Assembly (NCBI GenBank): GCA_023399375.1
Contig: JAEWPX010000110.1
Coordinates: forward strand, 1-64,000
Origin: Pseudomonadota bacterium
GTDB taxonomy: Bacteria > Desulfobacterota > Desulfovibrionia > Desulfovibrionales > Desulfovibrionaceae
Reading direction: 5' to 3'
DNA: 64,000 nt
Within the stretch, counting starts at the first letter, position 1. Each line of letters begins with the position of its first letter. Below are positions 25,754-35,056 of the stretch, one piece after another. The position numbers and the translations under genes were made by a program. The notes below the pieces were generated by a model. The model was not told where the DNA came from. It searched no databases and saw only the letters and a list, made by a program, of their open reading frames with translations.

Positions 25754-25954
25754 TCAGCTGATGGCGCCGGGAATGAAGCCGATCTTATCCACCGCTTCCT
25801 TGATGGCGTCGGCAGGCGCTTCGCCCTCGAACGTGGCTTCGCCCTTTTCCAGGTTGACGCTGACGTTGGACAGGCCCGGGACTTCGGACAGAGCCTTGGT
25901 CACGGACGCGACGCATTTGGGGCAGTGCATGCCCTCGACTTTCAGGGTTTTCAT
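25754..25954 (-). CDS. heavy-metal-associated (copper chaperone-like) protein
   Basis: A 66-residue single HMA domain with the metal-binding motif GMHCPKC (residues 8-14), a ferredoxin-like beta-alpha-beta fold, and the usual length for CopZ-type proteins. It probably delivers Cu(I) or a similar soft metal to an ATPase or target not present here. It overlaps the end of hisA by 4 bases (ATGA), so it is translationally coupled to it, which has no obvious functional reason. Confidence 0.9.
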   Translation of the reverse strand: MKTLKVEGMHCPKCVASVTKALSEVPGLSNVSVNLEKGEATFEGEAPADAIKEAVDKIGFIPGAIS

Positions 25955-26694
25955 GCGACCTCCTCGGACTGGCTGGCGATGTAGGCCATGGCCTGCCCGA
26001 AATCGAGCGTTCCGGCATAAATGGCCCGACCGGTGATCACGCCTTGGAGCCCTTTTTTGGAATACGGGAACAGGGTTTCGACATCGGACAGGGTCGCCAC
26101 GCCGCCGGCGAGGACCACGGGCAGGTCGGTGAGCGCCAGCAGGCGATCGAGCGCTGCGGTGTTGACGCCGGTCTGCATGCCGTCGCGGCTGATGTCGGTA
26201 TAGACGATGAAAGCGGCCCCCTGCTTCTTGAGCCGGGGCAGCACGTCCTCGACGGTCAGCCCCGCGTCCTCGACCCAGCCCTTGACTTTCAGGCGGCCGT
26301 CCACGGCGTCGAGGGAGACGCCCACCCGCCCGGGATGGGCGGCGCAGATGGCGGCGAAGGCCTCGGGATCGGACAGGGCCAGGGTGCCGATGATGAGCCG
26401 GCGCACCCCGGCTTCGAGGTAGGCGGCGGCCGTGGCCGCATCGCGAATGCCGCCGCCGAGCTGCACCGGAACGGGTACGCCGGCGCAGATGTTCTTGATC
26501 AGCTCGAAATTGCGCGGCATGCCGCTAAACGCCCCGTCGAGATCGACGATGTGCAGCCACAGCGCGCCAAGGTCTGCCCAATGCCGGGCCATGGCCACGG
26601 GATCGGGGGAAAAGACCGTCACTTCTTCGGCCAGGCCTTGCTTCAAGCGCACGCACTGGCCGTCCTTGATGTCGACTGCCGGAAATACGATCAC
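25951..26694 (-). CDS. hisA: HisA, phosphoribosylformimino-5-aminoimidazole carboxamide ribotide isomerase
   Basis: A 247-residue TIM barrel catalysing the fourth step of histidine synthesis. The two active-site aspartates lie in the first strand (VDIKDGQCVRLKQG) and in YTDISRDGMQTGVN; phosphate-binding loops include VQLGGGIRD and VLAGGVATLSD. It begins with a GTG overlapping the lipoprotein stop by 4 bases. Linked to hisB two genes upstream; the other his genes are not in the window. Confidence 0.95.
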   Translation of the reverse strand: MIVFPAVDIKDGQCVRLKQGLAEEVTVFSPDPVAMARHWADLGALWLHIVDLDGAFSGMPRNFELIKNICAGVPVPVQLGGGIRDAATAAAYLEAGVRRLIIGTLALSDPEAFAAICAAHPGRVGVSLDAVDGRLKVKGWVEDAGLTVEDVLPRLKKQGAAFIVYTDISRDGMQTGVNTAALDRLLALTDLPVVLAGGVATLSDVETLFPYSKKGLQGVITGRAIYAGTLDFGQAMAYIASQSEEVA

Positions 26695-27377
26695 AGCCCG
26701 AGCTCCGCGAGGCCTTTCCTAAGGCCTTCCTGGGCCAGCTCGATGGCCGAGAGCCAGCGGCCGTTTCGGGCGACGAACTGCTTGGCGTTGAGGATATTGT
26801 CCGTCAGCGACTGCTGGGTTTCATCGAAGTGGAACTTCTTGACGATGCCGCCTGTCCGGGCATCGATGAGGGTCAGGCTCAGGTCCACGCTGGCCGGCTT
26901 GGTCGCGCCGGCTTCGCCGCCCTCGCGCTCGCGCCAGTCCATGACCTGCGGCACCAGCACGAAGTCCGCGCCGGCGCATTTGCCCACGTTCTGCCAGTAG
27001 CGCAGGGTGGCGAGGCGGCCCGATTCCTCGCCGCGCGGCGCGCTGCGGGAGCAATCGAGACCCATGCGGGCCGGCAGGATGTTCTGCTTGGAGCCGGCCA
27101 GGTCCGAGGCCAGGGCGGCGTCGAGGTGCACCGGCACGACCTCGGGGACGTTGCTGTTGGCCGGCAGGTAGCCCGCGAGCAGATCGGCGTCGGTGGCCGG
27201 GATGGTGAAGGGGGCCACAACGAACGACTTGCCGAGGAACGCCACGGCCGAGGTGGCGGCGTCGCCCGAAACCGGGGCCTTGGCCGCCGTCGGCGCGGTG
27301 CGGCGCACGCAGCCTGTCGACAGGAACGCGGTCGCCGCGATGGCGACGACAAGAAGCAGCAATGATTTCTTTCGCAT
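26691..27377 (-). CDS. hypothetical lipoprotein between hisB and hisA
   Basis: A 228-residue protein with lipobox STG-C (Cys23) after a clear signal peptide. The mature protein has conserved-looking segments (SFVVAPFTIPATDADLLAGYLP, CSRSAPRGE, LRYWQNVGKCAGADFVLVPQVMDWRERE, DLSLTLIDARTGGIVKKFHFDETQQSL). The pattern of a per-call value, an added source and a mutual parameter list resembles envelope lipoproteins with the CsgG-like or LpoB-like type of fold, but I cannot assign it. Its ATG overlaps the hisB stop by 1 base (TGATG) and its stop overlaps hisA by 4, so it is embedded in the his transcription unit. Confidence 0.75.
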   Translation of the reverse strand: MRKKSLLLLVVAIAATAFLSTGCVRRTAPTAAKAPVSGDAATSAVAFLGKSFVVAPFTIPATDADLLAGYLPANSNVPEVVPVHLDAALASDLAGSKQNILPARMGLDCSRSAPRGEESGRLATLRYWQNVGKCAGADFVLVPQVMDWREREGGEAGATKPASVDLSLTLIDARTGGIVKKFHFDETQQSLTDNILNAKQFVARNGRWLSAIELAQEGLRKGLAELGL

Positions 27378-27964
27378 CAGTCCAGGCTCCCCTTGGTGCT
27401 CGGCACCCTGGCTCCCTCCACGGCCGTGGCGCGGCGCAGGGCCAATCCCAACGCCTTGAAGGCCGCTTCGACCAGATGATGGCCGTTTTGTCCGTATTCG
27501 TAGTGGATGTGCAGGTTGGCGCGGGCGCTGTGGCAAAACGACTTGAAGAATTCCCGCCACACGTCCTTTTCCTCGCCGGCGATGACCGGGGGCAGCACGT
27601 TTTCGCGGTAGACGAGATAGGCCCGGCCCGAGAGGTCCACCACCGCCTCGCACATCGCCTCGTCCATGGGCACCTTGGCCATGCCCACGCGGGCGATGCC
27701 CGCCCGGTCGCCGAGCGCCTGGCGGAAGGCCTCGCCGAGGCAGATGGCCACGTCCTCCAGGGAATGATGGGCGTCGACCTCGAGGTCGCCCCGGCAGGTC
27801 AGCTTGAGGTCGAAGCCGGCCCAGAAGGCCAGCAGATTGAGCATGTGGTCGGCGAATCCGTAGCCGGTGTCCACCGCCGCCGCGCCCGAGCCGTCCAGCC
27901 CGATTTCCACGGCCACGCGGGTTTCCCCGGTCTCGCGCGAATACGCCCCGAAACGTTCGTTCAT
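27377..27964 (-). CDS. hisB: imidazoleglycerol-phosphate dehydratase HisB
   Basis: A 195-residue monofunctional IGP dehydratase for step six of histidine synthesis. The two manganese-binding histidine motifs are GYGFADHMLNLLAFWAGFD/DAHHSLEDVAI and SFCHSARANLHIHYEYGQNGHHLVEAAFKALG, as in the family. The start at MNERFGAYSRET is supported by GGGGAG upstream and the family length; the open frame to 28039 was not used. First gene of the hisB-lipoprotein-hisA-chaperone chain. Confidence 0.95.
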   Translation of the reverse strand: MNERFGAYSRETGETRVAVEIGLDGSGAAAVDTGYGFADHMLNLLAFWAGFDLKLTCRGDLEVDAHHSLEDVAICLGEAFRQALGDRAGIARVGMAKVPMDEAMCEAVVDLSGRAYLVYRENVLPPVIAGEEKDVWREFFKSFCHSARANLHIHYEYGQNGHHLVEAAFKALGLALRRATAVEGARVPSTKGSLD

Positions 27965-28095
27965 GACGCTCCCCGACCGCCCTTCTCGGCGTTCGGCCTG
28001 ATCGTTGCCCGTTTTGCGCCCCGGCGCACATCCATGCAAGCAGCAACAGGGACGCCGCAGCCTTGCGCCTCACGCCCCTGGGTCGCTGCGCCCGA

Positions 28096-28422
28096 TCAGG
28101 CGTGCGGGACGTCTTTGCCGGCGGGTGCGGCCGCGGCCGGCTTGGCCGCAACCGCTTCCGCAGTCGCGGTCGTTTCCACGGTCGCGGCGGTTTCGGCGGC
28201 CTTCTCGGGGTAGAGTTCCTTCTTGGCCTCGGCCTGGCGATGCTCACGGTCGGCACGGTCCACCTCGGCTTCCAAGGTGGATTTGACGTCCGTGCTCATA
28301 CGGCGGAATTCCGCCATGCCCTTGCCGAGAGTGCGCATGATATCGGGCAGCTTGGAAGGGCCGATGACGATGAGGGCCACCACCAGGATGACCAGAAGCT
28401 CCGTGGAACCGATGCCGAACAT
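28096..28422 (-). CDS. tatB: twin-arginine translocase TatB-type subunit
   Basis: A 108-residue protein: one N-terminal transmembrane helix (FGIGSTELLVILVVALIVIG), the GPSKLPDIMRTLGKGMAEFRR amphipathic helix and then an Ala/Lys-rich tail. The N-terminal Phe-Gly-x-Gly plus the PSKLPDI sequence and the longer amphipathic helix favour TatB over TatA. It lies between guaA (49 bases upstream) and the hisB unit; no tatC is in the window. It would work with TatC to export folded proteins such as periplasmic hydrogenases. Confidence 0.88.
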   Translation of the reverse strand: MFGIGSTELLVILVVALIVIGPSKLPDIMRTLGKGMAEFRRMSTDVKSTLEAEVDRADREHRQAEAKKELYPEKAAETAATVETTATAEAVAAKPAAAAPAGKDVPHA

Positions 28423-28471
28423 GATGCAACTCGCTTATTTCCAGCGTCAGCCGGGGTTTCGGGCAAGAGGT

Positions 28472-30022
28472 CTATTCCCACTCGATGGTGCTTGGCGGCT
28501 TGGAGGACACGTCGAACACCACGCGATTGACGCCCTTGACTTCGTTGATGATGCGGTTGGACATGGCGGCCACGAGCTCCGATGGCAGGCGGGACCAGTC
28601 CGCGGTCATGGCGTCCAGGCTGTCCACCACCCGGATGGCGGCCACGTTCTCGTACGTGCGGCCGTCGCCCATGACCCCGACGGTCTTGAGCGGCAGCAGA
28701 ACGGCGAACCCCTGCCAGACCTTGCGATACCAGCCCGAGGCCTGGAGTTCGTTTTGCACGATCTTATCCGTTCGCCGTAAAATCTCAAGACGTTCCTCGG
28801 TAACTTCGCCGATGATGCGGATGGCAAGCCCCGGTCCGGGGAAGGGATGGCGCCAGATGATGAAGTCCGGCATGCCGAGCTCCACCGCCACCTTGCGCAC
28901 CTCGTCCTTGAAAAGCTCCCGCAACGGCTCGATCAGCGCGAGCTTCATGTGCTCAGGGAGCCCGCCCACGTTGTGGTGGCTCTTGATGACCGCCGAGGGG
29001 CCCTTGAAGGACACGGACTCGATGACGTCTGGATAGAGCGTGCCCTGGGCCAGGTACTTGACCTTGGGCAGTTTCGCCGCCTCGACTTCGAAGACCTCGA
29101 TGAAGGTCGTGCCGATGATCTTGCGCTTGCGTTCGGGGTCGGTCACGCCGGCCAGACGGCCCAGGAACAGCTTGGACGCATCGATGTAATGGAGGTTCAG
29201 GTCGAAGTGCTCGCGCAGGTAGGCGGCCACCTCCTCGCCCTCGCCCAGGCGCAGCAGGCCGTTGTCCACGAAGATGCAGTGGAGCTTCTTGCCTATGGCC
29301 TTGTGCAGCATGACGGCCACGACCGTGGAGTCCACGCCGCCGGAGAGCGCGCAGACCACTTCGTCCTCGCCGACCTTTTCGCGCAGCTTGGCAAGCTCCG
29401 TCTCGACGAAGCCGGCCATGGTCCAGCCCGGGGTCAGGCCGGCGATGTTGAACAGGAAATTGTGCAGGATGCGTTCGCCGTCTTCTGTGTGCGCCACCTC
29501 GGGGTGGAACTGCAGGGCGTACATGCGGCGCTCGACATTGGCCAGGGCGGCGATGTCCACGTTTTTCGTGCGCGCGGCCACGACGAAGCCGTCCGGCGGC
29601 GCAACGACCTTGTCGCCATGGGACATCCAGACCGTGCGCGAGCCGCCGCCGGGCAGGCCGGAAAAAAGCGGCACGTCGGCCAGAACCGTAAGCTCGGCGC
29701 GGCCGTATTCGCGGTCCGTGGAGGCCGCGACCTCCCCGCCGGGCTGGTGATGGGCCAGCAGCTGCATGCCGTAGCAGATGCAAAGCGTGGGCAGGCCCAG
29801 GTCGAACACGGCCGGGTCGAAGGGCGGCGCATCCGCGTCGGTGACGCTCGAGGGACCGCCGGAGAGGATGACGGCCTTGGGACGCATGGCCGCGACTTCC
29901 TTGGTCGTGACGGTGCAGGGGTGAATTTCGGAATACACGCCGGCTTCGCGCACGCGGCGGGCGATGAGCTGGGTGTACTGGGACCCGAAGTCCAGAATGA
30001 CGACGGTGTCTGTGGCGGACAT
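28472..30022 (-). CDS. guaA: GMP synthase (glutamine-hydrolysing)
   Basis: A 516-residue enzyme converting XMP to GMP. The N-terminal class I glutaminase has its nucleophile Cys83 in LCICYGMQLLAHH and the VAHTEDGERIL His/Glu part; the ATP pyrophosphatase domain has the PP-loop ALSGGVDSTVVAVML, and the C-terminal dimerisation domain ends with DVSSKPPSTIEWE. The ATG at 30022 is 1 base after the guaB stop. The guaB-guaA order is a conserved purine operon. Confidence 0.97.
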   Translation of the reverse strand: MSATDTVVILDFGSQYTQLIARRVREAGVYSEIHPCTVTTKEVAAMRPKAVILSGGPSSVTDADAPPFDPAVFDLGLPTLCICYGMQLLAHHQPGGEVAASTDREYGRAELTVLADVPLFSGLPGGGSRTVWMSHGDKVVAPPDGFVVAARTKNVDIAALANVERRMYALQFHPEVAHTEDGERILHNFLFNIAGLTPGWTMAGFVETELAKLREKVGEDEVVCALSGGVDSTVVAVMLHKAIGKKLHCIFVDNGLLRLGEGEEVAAYLREHFDLNLHYIDASKLFLGRLAGVTDPERKRKIIGTTFIEVFEVEAAKLPKVKYLAQGTLYPDVIESVSFKGPSAVIKSHHNVGGLPEHMKLALIEPLRELFKDEVRKVAVELGMPDFIIWRHPFPGPGLAIRIIGEVTEERLEILRRTDKIVQNELQASGWYRKVWQGFAVLLPLKTVGVMGDGRTYENVAAIRVVDSLDAMTADWSRLPSELVAAMSNRIINEVKGVNRVVFDVSSKPPSTIEWE

Positions 30023-30023
30023 G

Positions 30024-31481
30024 CTAGTAGGTCTCCACGCGGTAGTTGGGGGCTTCCTTGGTGATGATGACGTCGTGGACGTGGCTTTCGCGCAGGCCGG
30101 CCGGGGAAATGCGCACGAACCGCGATTTTTCCTGCAACTCCCCGATGGTGGCGCAGCCGCAGTAGCCCATGCCGGAGCGCAGGCCGCCGACGAGCTGGTA
30201 GATGCTTTCGGTGACGGGACCCTTGAACGGCACCCGGCCGACGATACCCTCGGGCACGAGCTTTTTGGACTTCTCCTGGAAGTAGCGGTCGGAACTGCCC
30301 TCGCGCATGGCGTCGATGGAGCCCATGCCGCGGTAGATCTTATAGGTGCGGCCCTGGTAGAGCACGGTTTCGCCCGGGCTTTCCTCGGTGCCGGCAAACA
30401 GCCCGCCCATCATGACCGTGTCGCCGCCCGCGGCGATGGCCTTGACGATGTCGCCCGAGAACTTGACGCCGCCGTCGGCGATGAGCCGCTTGCCGGCTTC
30501 GCGGCAGGCGCGGGAGGCCTCCATGATGGCCGTGATCTGCGGCACGCCCACACCCGCGACCACGCGGGTGGTGCAGATCGAGCCCGGCCCGATGCCGACC
30601 TTGACGGCGTCGGCTCCGGCGGCAATGAGCGCCTTGGCCCCTTCGTAGGTGCCGACGTTGCCGGCCACGAGCTGACAGTCGGGATGGGCGGCCTTGATGG
30701 CGCGGATGGCGTCGAGGATGTTGCGGGAGTGACCGTGGGCGGAATCGAGGACCAGGAAGTCGGCCCCGGCGGCGAGCAGCGCCTCGGCCCGCTCGTCACG
30801 GTCGGTGCCGACGCCGATGGCCGCGCCCACGCGCAGCCGGCCGTGGCTGTCCTTGCAGGAGTTGGGGTATTTGCGGATCTTTTCGATGTCCTTGATGGTG
30901 ATCAGCCCGCGCAGCTTGCTGTCTTCGTCCACCACCAGCAGCTTTTCGATGCGGTTTTTGTGCAGGTGGTACTTGGCTTCCTCGAGCGTCGTGCCCACAG
31001 GCACGGTCTTGAGGTTTTCCCGGGTCATGACGTCGCCGACCTTGGTCACGGAATCCTTGACGAAGCGCACATCGCGGTTGGTGACGATGCCGACGAGGGT
31101 GTCGCCGTCGACCACGGGCAGGCCCGAGATGCTGTACTCGGCCATGACCACCAGCGCCTGCTCCACTGTCATGTCGGGCGGCACGGTGATGGGCGAGATG
31201 ATCATGCCGGATTCGGACTTCTTGACCTTCTCCACCTCGAGCCGCTGCTCGGCGATGGTCATGTTCTTGTGCACCACGCCGACCCCGCCGCTGCGGGCCA
31301 GGGAAATGGCCATGCGGGACTCGGTGACGGTATCCATGGCGGCGCTGACCAGGGGAATGTTGAGCTTGATGTCCGGGGTCAGCCACGAGGAGACGTCGGC
31401 TTCGTCCGGGAGCACTTCCGAGTAGTCCGGCAAGAGCAGCACGTCGTCGAAAGTGAGCCCGGTTTCGATGATTTTGTCCAT
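30024..31481 (-). CDS. guaB: IMP dehydrogenase
   Basis: A 485-residue enzyme that oxidises IMP to XMP with NAD, the rate-limiting step for guanine nucleotides. It has two CBS domains (about residues 93-205) inserted in the TIM barrel, the catalytic-loop Cys in GPGSICTTRVVAGVG, the SAHGHS and YRGMGS loops, and GGLRSGMGYCG. It heads a two-gene operon with guaA one base after its stop. Confidence 0.97.
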   Translation of the reverse strand: MDKIIETGLTFDDVLLLPDYSEVLPDEADVSSWLTPDIKLNIPLVSAAMDTVTESRMAISLARSGGVGVVHKNMTIAEQRLEVEKVKKSESGMIISPITVPPDMTVEQALVVMAEYSISGLPVVDGDTLVGIVTNRDVRFVKDSVTKVGDVMTRENLKTVPVGTTLEEAKYHLHKNRIEKLLVVDEDSKLRGLITIKDIEKIRKYPNSCKDSHGRLRVGAAIGVGTDRDERAEALLAAGADFLVLDSAHGHSRNILDAIRAIKAAHPDCQLVAGNVGTYEGAKALIAAGADAVKVGIGPGSICTTRVVAGVGVPQITAIMEASRACREAGKRLIADGGVKFSGDIVKAIAAGGDTVMMGGLFAGTEESPGETVLYQGRTYKIYRGMGSIDAMREGSSDRYFQEKSKKLVPEGIVGRVPFKGPVTESIYQLVGGLRSGMGYCGCATIGELQEKSRFVRISPAGLRESHVHDVIITKEAPNYRVETY

Positions 31482-31513
31482 TGCGCGAATCTCCTGGTTT
31501 TCGGAAAGGTTCT

Positions 31514-32221
31514 TTAGTCCAGGCCGAGATAGGCCGAGCGCACCTTGGGGTCGTTGAGCAGATCCCGGGCCGGCCCTTCCAGGGTGAGCCGTCCCGTTTC
31601 GAGCACATAGCCGCGATGGGCGATCTGCAAGGCCATCTGGGCGTTTTGTTCGACCAAAAGGACGGTGACGCCGTCCTTGTTGATCTGCTGGATGATTTCG
31701 AAAATGTTCTCCACGACGAGCGGCGCAAGGCCGAGCGAGGGTTCGTCGAGGAGCAGGAGCTTGGGCCGGGCGAGCAGCGCCCTGCCGATGGCCAGCATCT
31801 GCTGCTCGCCGCCGGAAAGGGTGCCGCCCATTTGCGTACGCCGTTCGCGCAGCACGGGGAACAGTTCGTAGACGTGCTCTTCGTCAGCCCGCACGCCCGC
31901 CTTGTCCCGGCGCAGGTACCCGCCCATGAGCAGGTTCTCCTTGACCGTGAGCCGGGGAAAGATCATGCGCCCCTCGGGCACTTGCGTTATGCCGAGCGAC
32001 ACGATGCGTTCCGTGGACAGCCGCGTGACATCCTGGCCCAAAAACGTGATCGCGCCGTTTTTGGGCGGGGTGACGCCGGAAATGCTCATGAGCGTGGTGG
32101 TCTTGCCCGCGCCGTTGGCGCCGATGAGCGTGACGATCTCCCCGGCCTCGATGTGCAGCGTCACGCCGCGCAGGGCCTGGATGTTGCCGTAATAGGTGTG
32201 GATGTCCCGGACCTCAAGCAT
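31514..32221 (-). CDS. livF: branched-chain amino acid ABC transporter ATPase LivF
   Basis: A 235-residue ATPase. Walker A is GANGAGKTT, signature LSGGEQQMLAIGRAL, Walker B LLLLDEPSLGLAPL. LivF-type proteins power the leucine/isoleucine/valine importer together with LivG. It overlaps livG by 8 bases and is the last gene of the liv operon, 32 bases from guaB. Confidence 0.95.
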   Translation of the reverse strand: MLEVRDIHTYYGNIQALRGVTLHIEAGEIVTLIGANGAGKTTTLMSISGVTPPKNGAITFLGQDVTRLSTERIVSLGITQVPEGRMIFPRLTVKENLLMGGYLRRDKAGVRADEEHVYELFPVLRERRTQMGGTLSGGEQQMLAIGRALLARPKLLLLDEPSLGLAPLVVENIFEIIQQINKDGVTVLLVEQNAQMALQIAHRGYVLETGRLTLEGPARDLLNDPKVRSAYLGLD

Positions 32222-32999
32222 GGGCCGCCCCCTTGCCGAGGTAGGCTTCGATGACGTCAGGGTTGGCCCGGACCTCCTGCGGCGTGCCGTCGGCGATTTT
32301 GACGCCGTGGTCGAGCACGACCAGGTGTTTGCAGATGCGCATGACGAGCTTCATGTCGTGTTCGATGAGGATGACGGTGACGTCCCGTTTGAGGATGGCG
32401 TGGATGAGGTCCACGAGGGCCTCGGTTTCGCGGGGGTTCATGCCCGCGGCCGGCTCGTCGAGGAGCAGGAGCTTGGGGCCCGTGGCCAGGGCGCGGGCGA
32501 TCTCCAGGCGGCGCTGGTCGCCGTAGGAAAGGCTCGAGGCGCAGGCGAGTGCGGCGTCGCCGAGCCCGACGAAATCCAGGCACTCCATGGCGTCGTCCAC
32601 GATGCGGCGCTCCTCGGCGCGCTGGGAGCGCGTACGCAGCACCGCGCCGAAGAAGTTGGCGGCCGTGCGGCAATGGCGGCCGATGCGCACGTTGTCGAGC
32701 ACGGTCAGCGACGCGAAGAGGCGGATGTTCTGGAACGTCCGCGCGACGCCGAGCGCGGTCATGCGCTCGGGCTTCCTGCCGGCCACGTCCCGTTCCGTAC
32801 CGTCGCCGGCGAAGAGGATGCGGCCCTCGGTCGGCTTGTAGATGCCGGCCACGCAGTTGAACATGGTGGTCTTTCCCGCGCCGTTGGGGCCGATGAGGCC
32901 AAGGATCGCCCCCCGCTCCACGGTAAAGGAAACGTCGCCCAAGGCGAGCAGGCCTCCGAAGCGCTTGCTCACGCCGTCCACTTTCAAGATCGCATCCAT
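32214..32999 (-). CDS. livG: branched-chain amino acid ABC transporter ATPase LivG
   Basis: A 261-residue ATPase. Walker A GPNGAGKTT, signature SYGDQRRLEIARAL, Walker B LLLLDEPAAGMNPRET (the Asn-Pro after Gly-Met is typical of LivG). The ATG at 32999 (MDAILKVDGVSKRFGG) comes 1 base after the livM stop (TAA-T-ATG); an alternative TTG at 33023 overlaps livM. It is translationally coupled to livM and overlaps livF by 8 bases. Confidence 0.95.
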   Translation of the reverse strand: MDAILKVDGVSKRFGGLLALGDVSFTVERGAILGLIGPNGAGKTTMFNCVAGIYKPTEGRILFAGDGTERDVAGRKPERMTALGVARTFQNIRLFASLTVLDNVRIGRHCRTAANFFGAVLRTRSQRAEERRIVDDAMECLDFVGLGDAALACASSLSYGDQRRLEIARALATGPKLLLLDEPAAGMNPRETEALVDLIHAILKRDVTVILIEHDMKLVMRICKHLVVLDHGVKIADGTPQEVRANPDVIEAYLGKGAAHA

Positions 33000-33000
33000 A

Positions 33001-34047
33001 TTACGCCGTCCGCCGCGCGGCAAGCTTTGCCCGCAATTCCTTGATCAGTCCGCTTTGCATGGTCGTTTCCGCCACCTGGGTGAAGATGCCGCCCGGGCGA
33101 AAACGCATGATGAGGACCATGATGAGGCCGTAGGCCAGAAAACGGGTTTCCGTAGGCAGCCCGAATTTGGGCAGCGCCACCCGCAGCACCTCGCCGAGCG
33201 CAATGAGGATCACGGCGCCGACGAGCGCGCCGTTGATGTTGCCAAGGCCCCCGAGCACGACCATGCACAGCACCAGGAAGGATTCCCAGAACTTGAACAT
33301 GTCCGGGGAGATGAAAAGGGTCCAGCGGGCAAAAAACGCGCCGGCCATAGCCCCGATGCCGGCGGAGACGGCAAAGGCGATGACCTTGTAGGCGAGCAGG
33401 TCCACGCCGCAGGAGGCGGCGGCCATGGAGTCCTCGCGGATGGCGAGCCACGCCCGGCCCAGACGCGAATCCTCCAGGCGGCGCATGCCCCAGTAGACCA
33501 GAAGGACCATGAGCAGCCCCAGGTAGAAGTACGGCACCTCGCCCCGGAAGGCGTAGCGCCAGCGGGAATCGATCCCGAGCAGCGAGGCGAGCCAGGTGAA
33601 GTCGATGGACACCGGCGCGATGCCGGGAATGCCGAGCGGGCCGCGCGTGAGCCATATCTCGTTGGTGAAGAAGAGCACCACCAACTCCGAGAAGCCGAAG
33701 GTGACGATGGCGAAATAGTCGCCGACCAGCCGCAGGGTGGGCACGCCGAGCATGACGCCGAAAAACGCGCCGTTTACGGCGGCCAGCGGCACGATCAGCC
33801 AGAAGGACATGTTGTAGTGGATGGTGAGGAGGCCGGCGGTATACGCGCCGATGCCGTAGAAGCCCACGAAGCCGAGGTCGAGCAGGCCGCAGAACCCGGG
33901 CAGGATGTTGAGCCCCATGGCCAGCACCATGTAGACCATGACAAGGACAAGGACGTGCAGGACGTAGACGTCCCGAAACGGCGTCAGCGGATAGACGAGA
34001 GCCGCCGCAACCAGGAGCAGAAACACTGTTTTGAACGCGCCGCGCAT
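33001..34047 (-). CDS. livM: branched-chain amino acid ABC transporter permease LivM
   Basis: A 348-residue inner-membrane permease with about eight to nine transmembrane helices, closely following family landmarks such as YGIGAYTAGLL, VAFAVSAGIGAMAGAFFARW and VLGGLGNINGALVGAVILI. It forms the translocation pathway with LivH. 46 bases after livH. Confidence 0.95.
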   Translation of the reverse strand: MRGAFKTVFLLLVAAALVYPLTPFRDVYVLHVLVLVMVYMVLAMGLNILPGFCGLLDLGFVGFYGIGAYTAGLLTIHYNMSFWLIVPLAAVNGAFFGVMLGVPTLRLVGDYFAIVTFGFSELVVLFFTNEIWLTRGPLGIPGIAPVSIDFTWLASLLGIDSRWRYAFRGEVPYFYLGLLMVLLVYWGMRRLEDSRLGRAWLAIREDSMAAASCGVDLLAYKVIAFAVSAGIGAMAGAFFARWTLFISPDMFKFWESFLVLCMVVLGGLGNINGALVGAVILIALGEVLRVALPKFGLPTETRFLAYGLIMVLIMRFRPGGIFTQVAETTMQSGLIKELRAKLAARRTA

Positions 34048-34093
34048 GCTCTTTCCGATCGGTAGGGGACGGCCGGCGTGCCGGCCGGCCGGG

Positions 34094-34978
34094 TTACGCC
34101 TTTTCCACCATGGACCGCCCCAGAAAACCCGAGGGGCGGAAGATGATGACCAGGATCATGACCGCGTAGGCCACGCCGTCGCGGTAGGGGGAGGAAAGGT
34201 AGCCCGCGCCGAGGGTTTCGGCGATGCCGAGCGCCACGCCGCCGAGCATGGCCCCGGGCACGGAGCCGATGCCACCAAGCACGGCCGCGGCAAAGGCCTT
34301 GACCCCGGCCAGGTAGCCCATGGTCGGGTACATTGTGTTGTAATACATGGAGACCATGACCCCGGCCACCGCGCCCATGCCCGAACCCAGGGCGAAGGTG
34401 AAGGAGATGACGCGGTTGACGTTGATGCCCATGAGCGCCGCCGCGGTGCGGTTTTGCGCCAGGGCGCGCATGGCCGTGCCGGTGCGGGTCTTGGTGATGA
34501 TGAGGTTGAGCCCCACCATGAGCGCCAGGGCCACGATGTAGATGACCATCTGCATCCAGGTGATGGTCACGTCGGAAAACTGGAGGGCCGGCTCGCCGAA
34601 AAAGGCCGGCAGGGCCTGGCGCGGAAAAGGCAACGGACGACTTCCCCAGATGATCATGGCCAGGTTTTGCAGAAAAATGGACATGCCGATGGCGGTGATG
34701 AGCGCCGCCAACCGGGGGGCTTCGCGCAGCGGCCGGTAGGCCACGATGTCGAGCAGCACGCCGATGGCGGCCGTGGCCAGCATGGCCAGCAGCACGGCCA
34801 GGGGCAGGGGCAGCCCCATGGAAATGAAGGACAAGGTCAGGAAGGCCCCGAGCATGTAGATTTCGCCGTGGGCGAAATTGATGAGCTCGATGACGCCGTA
34901 GACCATGGTGTAGCCCACGGCGATGAGCGCATAGATCAGGCCCAGGGTGAAACCGTTGACGAGCTGCTGTTCGAACAA
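34094..34978 (-). CDS. livH: branched-chain amino acid ABC transporter permease LivH
   Basis: A 294-residue permease with eight transmembrane segments. It opens MFEQQLVNGFTLGLIYALIAVGYTMVYG, with INFAHGEIYMLGAF and AVLGGIGSVPGAMLGG, all conserved in LivH. It is separated from livK by 105 bases that contain a 14-base-pair hairpin, which probably reduces expression of the membrane components relative to the binding protein. Confidence 0.95.
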   Translation of the reverse strand: MFEQQLVNGFTLGLIYALIAVGYTMVYGVIELINFAHGEIYMLGAFLTLSFISMGLPLPLAVLLAMLATAAIGVLLDIVAYRPLREAPRLAALITAIGMSIFLQNLAMIIWGSRPLPFPRQALPAFFGEPALQFSDVTITWMQMVIYIVALALMVGLNLIITKTRTGTAMRALAQNRTAAALMGINVNRVISFTFALGSGMGAVAGVMVSMYYNTMYPTMGYLAGVKAFAAAVLGGIGSVPGAMLGGVALGIAETLGAGYLSSPYRDGVAYAVMILVIIFRPSGFLGRSMVEKA

Positions 34979-35022
34979 CGTCGGCTCCGAAACGAAGTAA
35001 AGTGTTGCGCTTGGGCTTGAAC

Positions 35023-35056
35023 GCGAACAGGCTGGATCGGGGTCCAGCCTGTTCGC
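35023..35056 (-). promoter_or_regulatory. intercistronic hairpin between livK and livH
   Basis: A 14-base perfect stem, GCGAACAGGCTGGA pairing with TCCAGCCTGTTCGC, with a 6-base loop. It has no T-run after it on the minus strand. Placed between the binding-protein gene and the permease genes, it looks like an attenuating or mRNA-stabilising element. Confidence 0.6.
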
